A program made the position numbers and the translations under genes. A stretch of 64,000 nucleotides of DNA from Mesostigma viride (Eukaryota > Streptophyta > Mesostigmatophyceae > Mesostigmatales > Mesostigmataceae), in assembly GCA_009746045.1 (NCBI GenBank), contig RPFO01000629.1, positions 476,301 to 540,300 of the forward strand, read 5' to 3'. Shown piece after piece: positions 31,178 to 40,557 of this stretch (position 1 is the first letter of the stretch; each line of letters opens with the position of its first letter). Under the pieces are notes generated by a model. The model worked only from the letters and a program-made list of their open reading frames with translations. It did not search any database and had not been told where the DNA came from.

Positions 31178-32491
31178 TTGTTACCCATTTGTCCCGCATT
31201 GTCTTACATGAATGCTTTGTACTTTGCTGTATTCCGTGTTTGTGGCGTTTCAATATCGAGCAGCACCTTGAGCACTACGGAGATTAACCAATTTATTGAC
31301 GCCCTGAAGCCTTACCCCAATGTTGACTGCGGTCAAATATATGAGACCCCCAAGCTCGCTAATCAGGCGCTCGACAAAGCCAACAAGCAAGAGCTCAAGA
31401 ATGGGCCCCTAAATTTTCACGACCTCAACTGGGTGTTGGTGTTTTGCGATAAAGGTCCAAAGCAAAGGGTCCTTTTGCGATCTAGCTTACCAACCAACAG
31501 AACCGCTGACTATTTGAGCGGCGAGGGCGAAAGGGCAAACTGCAAGCCTCGTTGTAGACGAAACGAGAGCAATGCACAAAAGACATCAAAAGCTTGCGCC
31601 CCGCCTTCGGACGCCCCACTGGATGCCGCCCCGGCTGCCGTGCCCTCTGCCCCGGCTGCGGTGCCCTCCGCCCCGGCTGCCGTGCCCTGCGCCCCGGCTG
31701 CCGTGCCCTGCGCCCCGGCTGCCGTGCCCTCCGCCCCGGCTGCCGTGCCATGCGCCCCGGCTGCGGTGCCCTCCGCCCCGGCTGCGGTGCCCTCCGCCCC
31801 GGCTGCTGTGCCCTCCGCCCCGGCTGCGGTGCCCTCCGCCCCGGCTGCGGCGCCCTCCGCCCCGGCTGCCGTGCCCTCCGCCCCGGCTGCGGTGCCCTGC
31901 GCCCCGGCTGCTGTGCCCTCCGCCCCGGCTGCGGTGCCCTGCGCCCCGGCTGCTGTGCCCTCCGCCCCGGCTGCGGTGCCCGACTGCCCGACTGCCCGAC
32001 TGCCCGACTGCCCGACTGCCCGACTGCCCGACTGCCCGACTGCCCGACTGCCCGACTGTCGGACTGCCCGACTGCCCGACTGCCCGACTTCCCGACTGCC
32101 CGACTTCCCGACTGCCCGACTGCCCGACTGCCCGACTGCCCGACTGCCCGACTGCCCCACTGCCCGACTGCCCGACTGCCGGACTTCCCGACTGTCCGAC
32201 TGCCCGACTGCCCGACTGCCCGACTGCCCGACTGCCCGACTGCCCGACTGCCCGACTGCCCGACTGCCCGACTGCCCGACTGCCCGACTGCCCGACTGCC
32301 CGACTGCCCGACTGCCCGACTGCCCGACTGCCCGACTGCCCGACTGCCCGACTGCCAACCTAACGAACTCCCTCTCACTGCGTCTCTCTCTGCTGGGCTT
32401 CCTTTTCCCTTTTTCTCCCCCGTTATTGTATTGTGGTTGTGCATGTGCATGTAATGCCCATATGTACGCAATTAGAAAAAGAGATTCCTGA
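31178..32491 (+). CDS. ORF with PAAVPSA and DCPTARLP repeats
   Basis: A 437-codon frame without an ATG start. The non-repeated N-terminal part (residues about 25-140) looks coding: [37 protein letters not shown]. It is followed by about 17 heptads PAAVPSA/CA (31636-31980) and then the octapeptide DCPTARLP (31981-32354). All other long frames here on both strands are shadows of the same repeats. Probably an exon of the gene in the 7-kb unit whose end has been overrun by minisatellites; the repeated part may not be translated. Function unknown. Confidence 0.3.
   Translation: MLPICPALSYMNALYFAVFRVCGVSISSSTLSTTEINQFIDALKPYPNVDCGQIYETPKLANQALDKANKQELKNGPLNFHDLNWVLVFCDKGPKQRVLLRSSLPTNRTADYLSGEGERANCKPRCRRNESNAQKTSKACAPPSDAPLDAAPAAVPSAPAAVPSAPAAVPCAPAAVPCAPAAVPSAPAAVPCAPAAVPSAPAAVPSAPAAVPSAPAAVPSAPAAAPSAPAAVPSAPAAVPCAPAAVPSAPAAVPCAPAAVPSAPAAVPDCPTARLPDCPTARLPDCPTARLPDCRTARLPDCPTSRLPDFPTARLPDCPTARLPDCPTARLPDCRTSRLSDCPTARLPDCPTARLPDCPTARLPDCPTARLPDCPTARLPDCPTARLPDCPTANLTNSLSLRLSLLGFLFPFSPPLLYCGCACACNAHMYAIRKRDS
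31623..31980 (+). repeat. 21-bp minisatellite
   Basis: About 17 units of GCCCCGGCTGCGGTGCCCTC plus one base, with G/C and T/C variants that alternate between units. Confidence 0.95.
31981..32354 (+). repeat. 8-bp minisatellite (CCCGACTG)n
   Basis: About 47 units with single-base variants (CCGACTGT, CCCGACTT, CCCCACTG). Because 8 is not a multiple of 3, three units encode one octapeptide and every frame stays open. Confidence 0.95.
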
Positions 32492-32759
32492 AGTTTTTCA
32501 TCCATAGCTTGTCACGAATCATTGTTTGTGTGTGGTTGAGTCCAGGGTTCTAAACTCAGTGCTTGTCTATTTGCTCTTAATGCAGGAGGTGGTGACCGAG
32601 CTTTCGGCATGAAGATTCCAAGACTACCCTCATATTGGAGCATTATCAGCTGGCAGCTGCAAATGCCCAAGGGCTGCAATGGATGGAGCTCTCGAGTTGA
32701 AGGGCCCATTATCATAAAGGCCTGCCTTCACGTTGGCCATGTTACACAGTCATGAATGA

Positions 32760-34864
32760 ATAAATTAATAAACACGTAGACAACGTCAGCATATTTCCTG
32801 ATGGAATGGGGAAGGGGGGATGGGGACAGTCATAAGCTAGCCGCAGTGGTGCAGTATCATGTGTCTTATATGCATACTGCTATAAAACTGGTTGTCTCTT
32901 TGATAAAACTGGGCACCTTGAAAATTTTCCTCGTGGGCTAGCTAGGATCCATGCGACAACTGGATGATTGTGAGGTTCTTCAACATCTACCTGGTCAGTA
33001 ATTTTGCAGGTGGCCGGCCAACACAAGGTATGCGTTGCTAACATTCAACACATGCATGCGTCTGCTGATTTAATAATGCATACCGATGCTGGTTGACCTT
33101 GATAGCTAATTTATTGGCGGATCCACACGTCACGTTGCCGTAAGTAATAATCATAAGATGTCATGATTGACTGCGTCAACGAGCATACATCCCCATTGGA
33201 ATGGTTGAGCAATGAGCCCCGACCAAATTATCAGTCAAACCTTAATTTGGGTTGAAAGAGCGTCAAACACATTCTTGATTGTCCAAATTCTTACTATATG
33301 ATCTGACGTGCATCCATCCTCACAATGCCAATGGCCGCTATCTCATGGATGACAGGAACATGTTTCCTGCTCTAAAATTAAATTAAATAAATTATAGCAT
33401 GCCTCGGTGGGGTGGGCATGTAGCACCTAGAGTGCTTTCCAATCCCTGTAAGTTGCACAGTGGGAAAGGGGCAAAGACACCTGCGTCCTCACTCATGCCC
33501 GAAGGCAGGCCACAGCTGCGTTCAACGCTCGTTGGACTGCAAACTGTGGGTGTGCTAAAGCTGAAATATGCGCGAGTATGCTGGTATGTTGGCTGCTCTA
33601 AGGACCGAGCCACTGATGGCCAGTGGTGGAATCATCTTGCACGTAGTCTAGCTAGCCAACCCCAACACTGTCCCAAGGTACCTAGCCACAAAGACCCCAC
33701 TAGCTGCAGGCATGGGTGCCAACAAAGTGTGATTCGGCTAGGATCGGCTCCCAAACATGCGAGCCATACATGTGTGCTTTACATTTACGCACACACTGAC
33801 AACCTCAGCCCAGGTCGATCCACGTTGGTTGACATTAGACAACGTATTGACGCTGTAATTACCAAATAAGCAAAAAAGCTCACCATGGGCTCAACAATTT
33901 TCAGGCACGGCATGTGCACGGCAGTTGCCTGCACCTATTTTACAATGCACGTCAGTGGTAAAAAGCTTGGTACTGTATTTCATTGATATTTGTAATGCCA
34001 TCCTTGCCTGCATGTCCCAAGGGCTACTCTAAAAAAAGAAGAAGCAGTATCAACGACAAGCTTTCTACTTTAGGACACAAGGATCCCTATACAAACACTC
34101 ATACAAGAACAAACCCAGCATTCAACAAACCCATCACCAAATGATACAGTGGTCAGTCACACTCTGCAACACTAAACTTGAAGGATACATCAACACTAGC
34201 AACCTACGCAAAATAAGCAAGATACTGTAACAGATACATGTGGTCCAGTTCCCAGATACGGGCTGACAGTTCCGCGAGGGCCGACAAGGTGTGCTACCAA
34301 GCTTTACGCAGAAAATCAGAAGAGAAAGGCGCGCACGATGACCGCGTCCAGACGCATTTCCCGGTATATCTCTTCAAGGTCTACTTGGAAACTTGGTAGC
34401 GAGGTATGGAGAGGCAATGCATAAAAAGCTCGGAAGCTAACGAGAGAAGGCAGGGTGGGGGGAAGAAGACAGGACGGGACGTTGGAGGAACGCATGAGAC
34501 GGAGGGAGGGAGCGAGCAAGGGAGGGAGGGAGGGAGAAAAAAACGAGAGAGGGAAAGATTGCCAGACAAAAGATCGATTCGAAGAGGAAACTAAGTGTGC
34601 CGACATTACTGCGAGTAGAGAAAGCAGAATTTTTATTGCTATGGATCCCAGGGACGTCAAAGACTGTTTGTCTCCTACTTTAGACAAATTAGGGTCCGAT
34701 GATTATACTTTAGAACAACCATGGCATTCTCGTCGCCCAACTTCCCGGCTGCGCAATTGCCAGGCAATAGTCATCACTACTGCATCACAAAGAAACCAGA
34801 TTTTTGCCACCTTCAAGCGTAAATTGCCAGCACCTTGGCAAAAATTATGCAATGATGCCAATTG
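32760..34864. other. Right part of the 7-kb unit, apart from family D
   Basis: No recognised gene. A purine-rich GGAGGGAGGGAGG stretch lies at 34450-34560. ORFs there are low-complexity shadows. Confidence 0.4.
33365..33870 (-). mobile_element. Diverged LINE/SINE 3' end (family D)
   Basis: It resembles family C (23781) in AATCCCTGT, GGGCAAAGACACC, CATGCCCGAAGGCAGGCCACA and GCAAACTGTGGGTG. The 3' side has a different hairpin, CATGCC...GGGCATG (33399-33420), after an AAATTAAATAAATTA tail. No coding region. Confidence 0.5.
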
Positions 34865-35075
34865 CATCCTTGACTGCGCTTGTAGTCAACAAAGAAATTA
34901 GCCAAGTCCTACAGTAATTGGCGCGGCAGGCCCTTTTTTCCCGCGTAACTCGTGTGCCGGTCCGGCGCGGCGTGGCCTGGGCAGGCGCGTCGGACTTAGT
35001 GCGGTGGTGTCCCGGAACCCCGCACTCACCCCCGCACTAGAGTTTGTGTCATCAGAGCCAAATTATGCGCTTCCG
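34865..35075 (-). repeat. 211-bp inverted repeat, right arm
   Basis: Reverse complement of 28016-28226 without visible mismatch. Confidence 0.9.
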
Positions 35076-36486
35076 GTCAGTACTTAGTAGAGATACGAAA
35101 TCTGTTGCTTCAAATCGTTGCCCTGTCGTTCTGGCATCCTAGCCGCGCAAAACGTAAAAAAAACGCGGAAAACACAGGGGGGGTGGAAAAAACAAAAATA
35201 TCAGACACCATGCTGAAATTTTCCAAAAGTTGGCCCTTGGACCCTACCTACCTAGCACCTAGGCGCTATACCTAGCAAAACCCTGAGGTCCCAAGGGTTA
35301 TCATGATAGGGGTCGACCTAGGGTGCAAAATGATCAGCTCCGCGAGCTCTACCGTTTGAGCATATTGGTGTATGGGAAAATTCCGGTTTTCTTAACCCGT
35401 GTTTATTTACAACGCGATACATCGCGTCAGTTGTAGGGTTAGAACGCAATGTATCGCGTTGTAATCTGACACGTGGCAAACCTATTAAACATGCGATTTT
35501 TGGTCTGAAACTTTCAACATAGGTCAGAAACATCTCATAGAATTCAAGAAAAAATCCTGGTATTTTTGGTATTTTTTTTGTGACAGCTGCAAACAAATAT
35601 GTACCACTGAAATCAGGCATTTTCGCGGGACGAAGGTGAAGACGACGGCGATGGCGGCAGGTAGATCTCGCCAGTTTTCGCGCGAATTTCAGTGGCTGTT
35701 GGGTGGCACGACCATGATGATGCGTTCAAAGGTTGATAATTAGGTTTCTACGAGTTTGTTGAGGTACTGGGGCAAAGGAAACGTAGTTTTTTCCAGTTTC
35801 TCACCCAACTTTCATGCGGAAACCCTGGAAACCGGCATACATATTATTACGTCAAGACTCGGGTCTGCTGCGGCACCATGCTTGGTATTTCCATGGTGTT
35901 TCGACTTCTTAACACATGTTTATTCATTCCGAACGCCCGGACTCTCGGCTAAACCGAGATTTGTGCAGACTTTTATTGGGTAGCTCCGGGCATGATGGTG
36001 CCTGCAAATAGCGTAAGGCGTGACCGTGGCTATAATTTGCTACGGTATGCTGTATTTTCCTGGAAATGGCCTCTGCCACCGGCTCAATAGTGCTTGCAGG
36101 CGTAAGTATATCGTGTTTCTACCTAGTTTCTGCCAGTTTTCCACTTATTTCTGCCGACCTCTGCCCAGCCTCTCTAAGACCGCCATCCTACTCGACGTTG
36201 CTTGCATGTCAGCCATAGCAGGTTGCAGTTGTGCAGTATTTAGGTGCTGTATACGTCGTCAAGCCGTGCATATATCGCGGAGGATTGTCCAATGTTGATG
36301 GTTTATACTGCGTTGATTGTGCAAGAAGATCAGCTAGGTGCCCATAATCATGGTGTATAATCATGTGTTGTTAGCATCTTGCCACCATTTGCTAGCATGC
36401 ATTCCAGCGTCATCTTTGCCTGCATGTAAGCTCATGGATCACTCAACCTATCCAAGCCTTGCATTACACGTGCCTCTTTCTTTCAG

Positions 36487-36588
36487 TATTGCACGCGTTA
36501 TGGAATGACAACCCAGCACCTCCGTTCCCACGAGGCATGTGCTCAACACGTTGTGAGAGTGGATGATGCTTTGGCTATGGCTGCCTGA
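36487..36588 (+). other. Candidate last exon with half of a C2H2-type zinc finger
   Basis: It follows a good acceptor (CTCTTTCTTTCAG) and is open for 33 codons to TGA. YCTRYGMTTQHLRSHEAC reads like the second half of a C2H2/C2HC finger whose first Cys would be in the preceding exon. In the inverted copy near 62850 the same frame has a CAG-to-TAG stop, so that copy is broken. Upstream exons were not resolved; a frame MAAGRSRQFSREFQWLLGG at 35652 is a possible first exon. Confidence 0.35.
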
Positions 36589-37122
36589 TTCAGTCATATT
36601 AGGTCATCCAGTCATGATGTTTGATGCATGTTTGATGCTGTATAACTTATACAACACCTATTTTCAATGTTTTGACCGTCCAAGCTCACTATGGCCCCGT
36701 TTATGGGGCTCGTGTCGTTGCGTCATGTTGTGAAGGGCTCTCATTTTACCCACTGCGTTGTACTGCGTTGTAATTGTGATGCTAATGAAAAATAGCTCCA
36801 GTGGCCCAATGGGCCTGAGTTTTGTTTCACAGAGCCTGCATATGTTGCCCATAGCTCGTGCAATTAGAAGCCAGATTTTTTTCATGAACCATTTGTGAAT
36901 AAGCACATGACTTGTGACCTAGGGTCAAGAAATCGCGGTCATGGTCAGACCCCCCTGTATTCAAACCAGCCGTGTATCTCTCTAATGAATTAGCATTTTG
37001 TAGGTCTGAGTAGCTCCAAAAATCCTTTGATTTATGGGCTTTCAGGAAAGTATATACATGACCATGAAAAAAAATTTTCCTTAGGTGCTATACGCGTTCT
37101 AAAAAAAGCTTACAACGCGATA

Positions 37123-37812
37123 CCGTAGTGGCTCAAATCACATTGCGAATTAATATTTTCGAATGACCCCCCGAAAAGTGCTAAAATAATGCTCCAATTT
37201 ACCCCGTAAAGTATGAAAAACGGGCAGCGCCGCTACACCTGTTTCTGGCTGCAGGCCGCGGCGCAGCTAGATGAAGGGGAGCGCCGCGCTTGCCGCGCCG
37301 CGCCGCGCCGCGTCGCGCCAGATTGAGAACGCATTCAATTTTGAATTCTAGAATTAATTAATGGCGGGTATAAAATCTTAGCGTTAGAGTCGCTTCCGAT
37401 GGTTGTTGACTGTCCGCAGCAGTCCGCCATTGATTGGACTGTCTTTCCCTCCCTCCGCTTCGTCGTCCAATACGCTAAAAAGCGAAGAAATAGCACTGAT
37501 TAGGGCCCTATTAGCACTCATTAGGGGCCCTATTAGCACTGATTAGGGGCCCTATTAATTAATTAAGATTAGGGCCTTATGTCATACTGGTACTCATTTA
37601 ATTGTCAGATAGGAACTGCGCTTGGTGGGTAATTAAATGTACTTGGTAGGTTGGAATCCAAGTCAGACACTGAACTAGGTGCCCTAATATAAACAAGCTC
37701 CCGGGCTCGAAGTTTACCTAACACGTGCTGAACTTTCCCCGCAAAGTGTCAAAACCATGCAGAAAAACCCTCGAAAAAATATTAATTCGCAATGTGATTT
37801 GAGCCACTACGG
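37123..37812. mobile_element. 690-bp TA-flanked MITE-like insertion
   Basis: Ends CCGTAGTGGCTCAAATCAC / GTGATTTGAGCCACTACGG form near-perfect inverted repeats of about 35 bp, extending imperfectly further. TA flanks both sides (37121-37122 and 37813-37814). The copy at 62222-63968 has the unoccupied site AACGCGATATATCGCGTT, so a single TA was duplicated on insertion, as for Tc1/mariner-type elements. No transposase. It contains a CGCGCCG-rich stretch at 37290-37318 and three copies of a TTAGCACTGATTAGGGGCCC unit at 37480-37560. Confidence 0.85.
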
Positions 37813-37846
37813 TATATCGCGTTCTAATTAAAAAAACACGGGTTAA

Positions 37847-40160
37847 ATGGGTCGTTGGCCGGCGCGACGCGATACTGGCACGGCACGGCGCTGGATAGCC
37901 GAAGGCTTGTAGTGGTGGCAGACGGCAGCATACTTCCGTGCCTAGGGGCAGCACCATCTTGCGGGCAACCCCCCCCCCTCTAGCCCTTAATTTGTACTGA
38001 GTCCGTTTTCGTGGCGCCAGTTAAACTCGCGCCACTCTAACGGACTGAGTTTGTGGCAGAACCAGGCGCCGCGCCAAAAATAATTCAACGGTCAAACCTG
38101 GGGGGATCGAAAGATCTAGACGTAAGCTATGCCTGGCACTATTCAGACCGTACTTTGGACAACTGGCCAGGGAGATATACTCAATCAAAGTTAGGGGGGT
38201 ACCATGGTCAAACGGGACCGACGTGAATGAAAATAATTCACGTCCGCGGCTATGGCGGTGCAGGCAAATGACTGGTACGAGAGCATGGCTTGGAATTTTG
38301 AACTCAAATTTTGTAGTAATTATCCTTGAGTGTTATAAAGGTTATATCTCTGGCCGTGAAGCGTCTGGATGTGCGCAAGTATGTCTCTAGGTTCTAATCG
38401 GTGCAGCAGATCCTGTCAGCGGCCAGGCGGTGACAGTGCGTATGCTACCTGTTGTTCGGCAGCAAACGTCCATATATTTGCGCGTGGACAGACTTGTTAC
38501 GTTATTCTTGACATGTTTTATTAGCGATGACGGCCAGGAAAGGTTCGAGGCTATGTCCGTGAGGTGGGAGTGATGGCTCCCGCACAGCAGGTAATCTGCG
38601 GTTTCGACCTGGTACGTATTAACATGTTAGCGTGTATACATTACAGTACCAAGTCGTCCTATCGTTTATAAACTAGTTGTAGACATGTAATCGATGGTTT
38701 TTACTTGTCGTTTTGTTGCTTTAGTGCTTGTACGCGTTCGCTTGTGATGGTTGGGGAATACCACTATGTCACGCAGATTTTGGACCAGATTTGATTGCTA
38801 TTAGCTAAGGCTTCAACGAAACCAGTGAAGTAGCGTTTGGTATTGTCTCTTAACATGGTGGGCTTGATAACGGGATGCTTTTCCCTGCACAGACATAGCG
38901 AGACAATTGGTTTTCTGGCCAGCTCTAGGCATTGCTTCTTGGTTTGCTGGCCCAAGTTATCCTTCTGCTTGTGCGTCCATAGTGCATGCAAGAAACATGA
39001 ATGGCCAGGACCTGCTTGCATGGAAGCACAACCAGGTGAGTTCTTTTGTTTTCTCTATCATTGCCAATCATTGGAATTGCTTTATAGTGTGTTGGATGCA
39101 TTGATAATGTAGCTCCTTGTGAACCCGTTATACGCTTGGTTTTGGGCCTTGGCACAAGCTTTATACTTGTTGTATAGCATGCTGTTGTGATTTTTAAGCT
39201 GGAAATGTGTCTGGGAATCCATGTGTGGCCATCTATGATGTTTTGTGCCATGTTGGAATTGAATGCCTATACGGTAGTGCTACCAAAACACCCCAAAATA
39301 ACTGCATCCGTTATAACGGTCTGAGCTATTTTGGGCTGTATGCTTGCTAGCCTGTGCAGTTCTATGGCATGTCATGTTGTGAATGCATCTATGGCATGCT
39401 TGTGATTATCTTAAACTCCCCTCAAAGGGCCAGGGTCAGCAGATTTTGAGAAATGGTCCATATTGCATTATATATCTCTTGAACCCCATCTGCACCGTAC
39501 CCCCTTGGGGGGGGTGCTATTTATAGCAGCTGTGGGGCATAGATATGTGACCAATGACATGACCCCAAAGTTATTTGATATAAAAGCATCCTTGGTTCCA
39601 AGGGTGGGCCAGAAAATGTTATTTGGCTAGATACTCTCATACTTACTAAGATGCCCATACTCAGTCCGTTCTGGCGGTTCCAGTTGACACAATTGAAGGG
39701 CTAGGGTACCTGCCAAAATTTTGACTGCAGATTTGGGTTCAGCTCGCCAAGTGCTATCAGTTTGTCCGTCAAACCGTTTCAAAATTCCGACCATTCAGGG
39801 AGCTAGCAGAAAATCCAAGTGTTTTGTTGTAAAAAACCCATACCGGCCCGGCACCCTACCTACCTACCCTTTAAGTTAACGGTTTTTGAGGCTCTGTAAC
39901 TTCTAACCTAGAGACCCCCTGGGGTTGCGACCAGTGGCAAACATGCTTGTTTTCGCGAGATCTACTCGAATCCAGCATGATGTAAATTTTCTTGTTTTTT
40001 TCCACCCCCCCTGGAAAACACGGCATTATACGGTATAATACGGTATAATACGTCATTATGCGCTAAAACGTATTACGTATGAAAAATCATACGCTCAAAG
40101 CCAGCGTATTACGTATTATACCGTATTATACCGTATTATACGGCGTATGATTGCACTCTG
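37847..40160. other. Right arm of the 13.5-kb element
   Basis: No recognised gene. An exon-like stretch runs from about 38895 to 39035 (acceptor CCCTGCACAG, donor GTGAG) with two open frames, neither recognised. Subterminal CGTATTATACCG repeats fill 40020-40145. Block 39990-40020 resembles 35165-35195 in inverted orientation. Confidence 0.4.
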
Positions 40161-40311
40161 CTGGTCGATGTCGCGGAGCTGGGCGGTGATGGCGTCGGAG
40201 GTGGAGGTGGTGGCGGTGGAGGAGGCGACGAGGGTGGAGGTGGCGGTGGAGAGGAGGGGAAGCTCGGCAGCCAGCGTGCTGCCCACGGCCGCCACATCTG
40301 CAGCAATGGAA
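40161..40311 (-). mobile_element. HAL1-like element, continuation after the 13.5-kb insertion
   Basis: The first 8 bp are the second CTGGTCGA. The rest continues the ORF1 coiled-coil and N-terminal coding sequence exactly where 26657 stopped. It is cut at about 40311 by an inverted SINE-like copy. Confidence 0.75.
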
Positions 40312-40557
40312 TGGATGGTATAAGCTATCTAGGTCCTAGTTACAGGGGTGTGGGCACCGCGGCCCGAATCGCTATGAATGCCATACTTGGTCATGCACAC
40401 GTGGAGCCCCCACAGGCTTGGGGGTGGTCTCCTTCATCACTACTTGCCATCTATGCTTGCGCACCATCTGCCTCCATATTACAGACAAACCAGGAGGCTG
40501 CCCGGGGGTGAGCCCGTCACGTCTAGTGTAGCATGTGCATGTCCATGCCGAGTCTAT
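40312..40557 (-). mobile_element. SINE-like element, inverted copy without its 3' end
   Basis: Reverse complement of 24889-25145 with a few changes. It shares the exact 5' end (GTGGACTTTTCGTGATA) and lacks the last 80 bp or so and the tail. The 5' side abuts LINE-A RT sequence. Confidence 0.75.

Larger units (their letters stand above)
28535..32760 (+). other. Candidate multi-exon gene, unresolved
   Basis: Exon-like segments with AG/GT borders occur at 28535-28693 (VYIHCNKVLVTSSFHG), about 28984-29051, about 29105-29304, 30390-30625 and 31230-32370. I could not join them into one confident frame, and no known domain spans them. They may be one transposon gene or unrelated fragments. Confidence 0.25.
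28016..35075 (+). mobile_element. 7.06-kb unit bounded by 211-bp inverted repeats
   Basis: Long identical terminal inverted repeats suggest a DNA transposon (MULE-type elements often have repeats this long). No target duplication is visible: the flanks read AGTTCAGA and GTCAGTAC. The inside contains several exon-like segments with plausible splice sites and a minisatellite-bearing ORF, all on the + strand. No transposase domain was recognised, so the superfamily is unassigned. Confidence 0.55.
35392..37846 (+). mobile_element. TTAA/CCCGTG DNA transposon, 2.45 kb
   Basis: TTAA at 35392-35395 and 37843-37846, inverted termini CCCGTGTTT / AAACACGGG, then subterminal palindromes of the type AACGCGATACATCGCGT on both sides. 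An inverted, shorter copy lies at 62222-63968. A 690-bp TA-flanked element is inserted near the right end. TTAA duplication again points to piggyBac or Kolobok; a coding exon with a zinc-finger-like end is present. Confidence 0.8.
26658..40160. mobile_element. 13.5-kb composite DNA transposon with hAT-type ends
   Basis: Termini CAGAGTGCAATC (26658-26669) and GATTGCACTCTG (40149-40160) are perfect 12-bp inverted repeats. They are flanked by the 8-bp duplication CTGGTCGA at 26650-26657 and 40161-40168. The intact copy at 1-662 shows the empty site (GCGCTGGTCGATGTCGCGG near 380-398). Both ends carry subterminal arrays of TATACGGTATAATACGG-like motifs. CAG-type ends plus 8-bp duplications are hallmarks of hAT. 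No hAT transposase (dimerisation motif) was found. Nested units at 28016-35075 and 35392-37846 make up over two thirds of the length. Confidence 0.85.

Noticed and set aside
31482-32505. Long minus-strand ORFs (AVGQSGSR repeats) and two further plus-strand frames
   Set aside because: Open only because the 8-bp and 21-bp repeats lack stops in any frame; no non-repeat coding part supports them.
28016-35075. Polinton/Maverick or large DNA-virus insertion between the 211-bp repeats
   Set aside because: No polB, integrase, ATPase, protease or capsid-like sequence is visible and the unit is too short.
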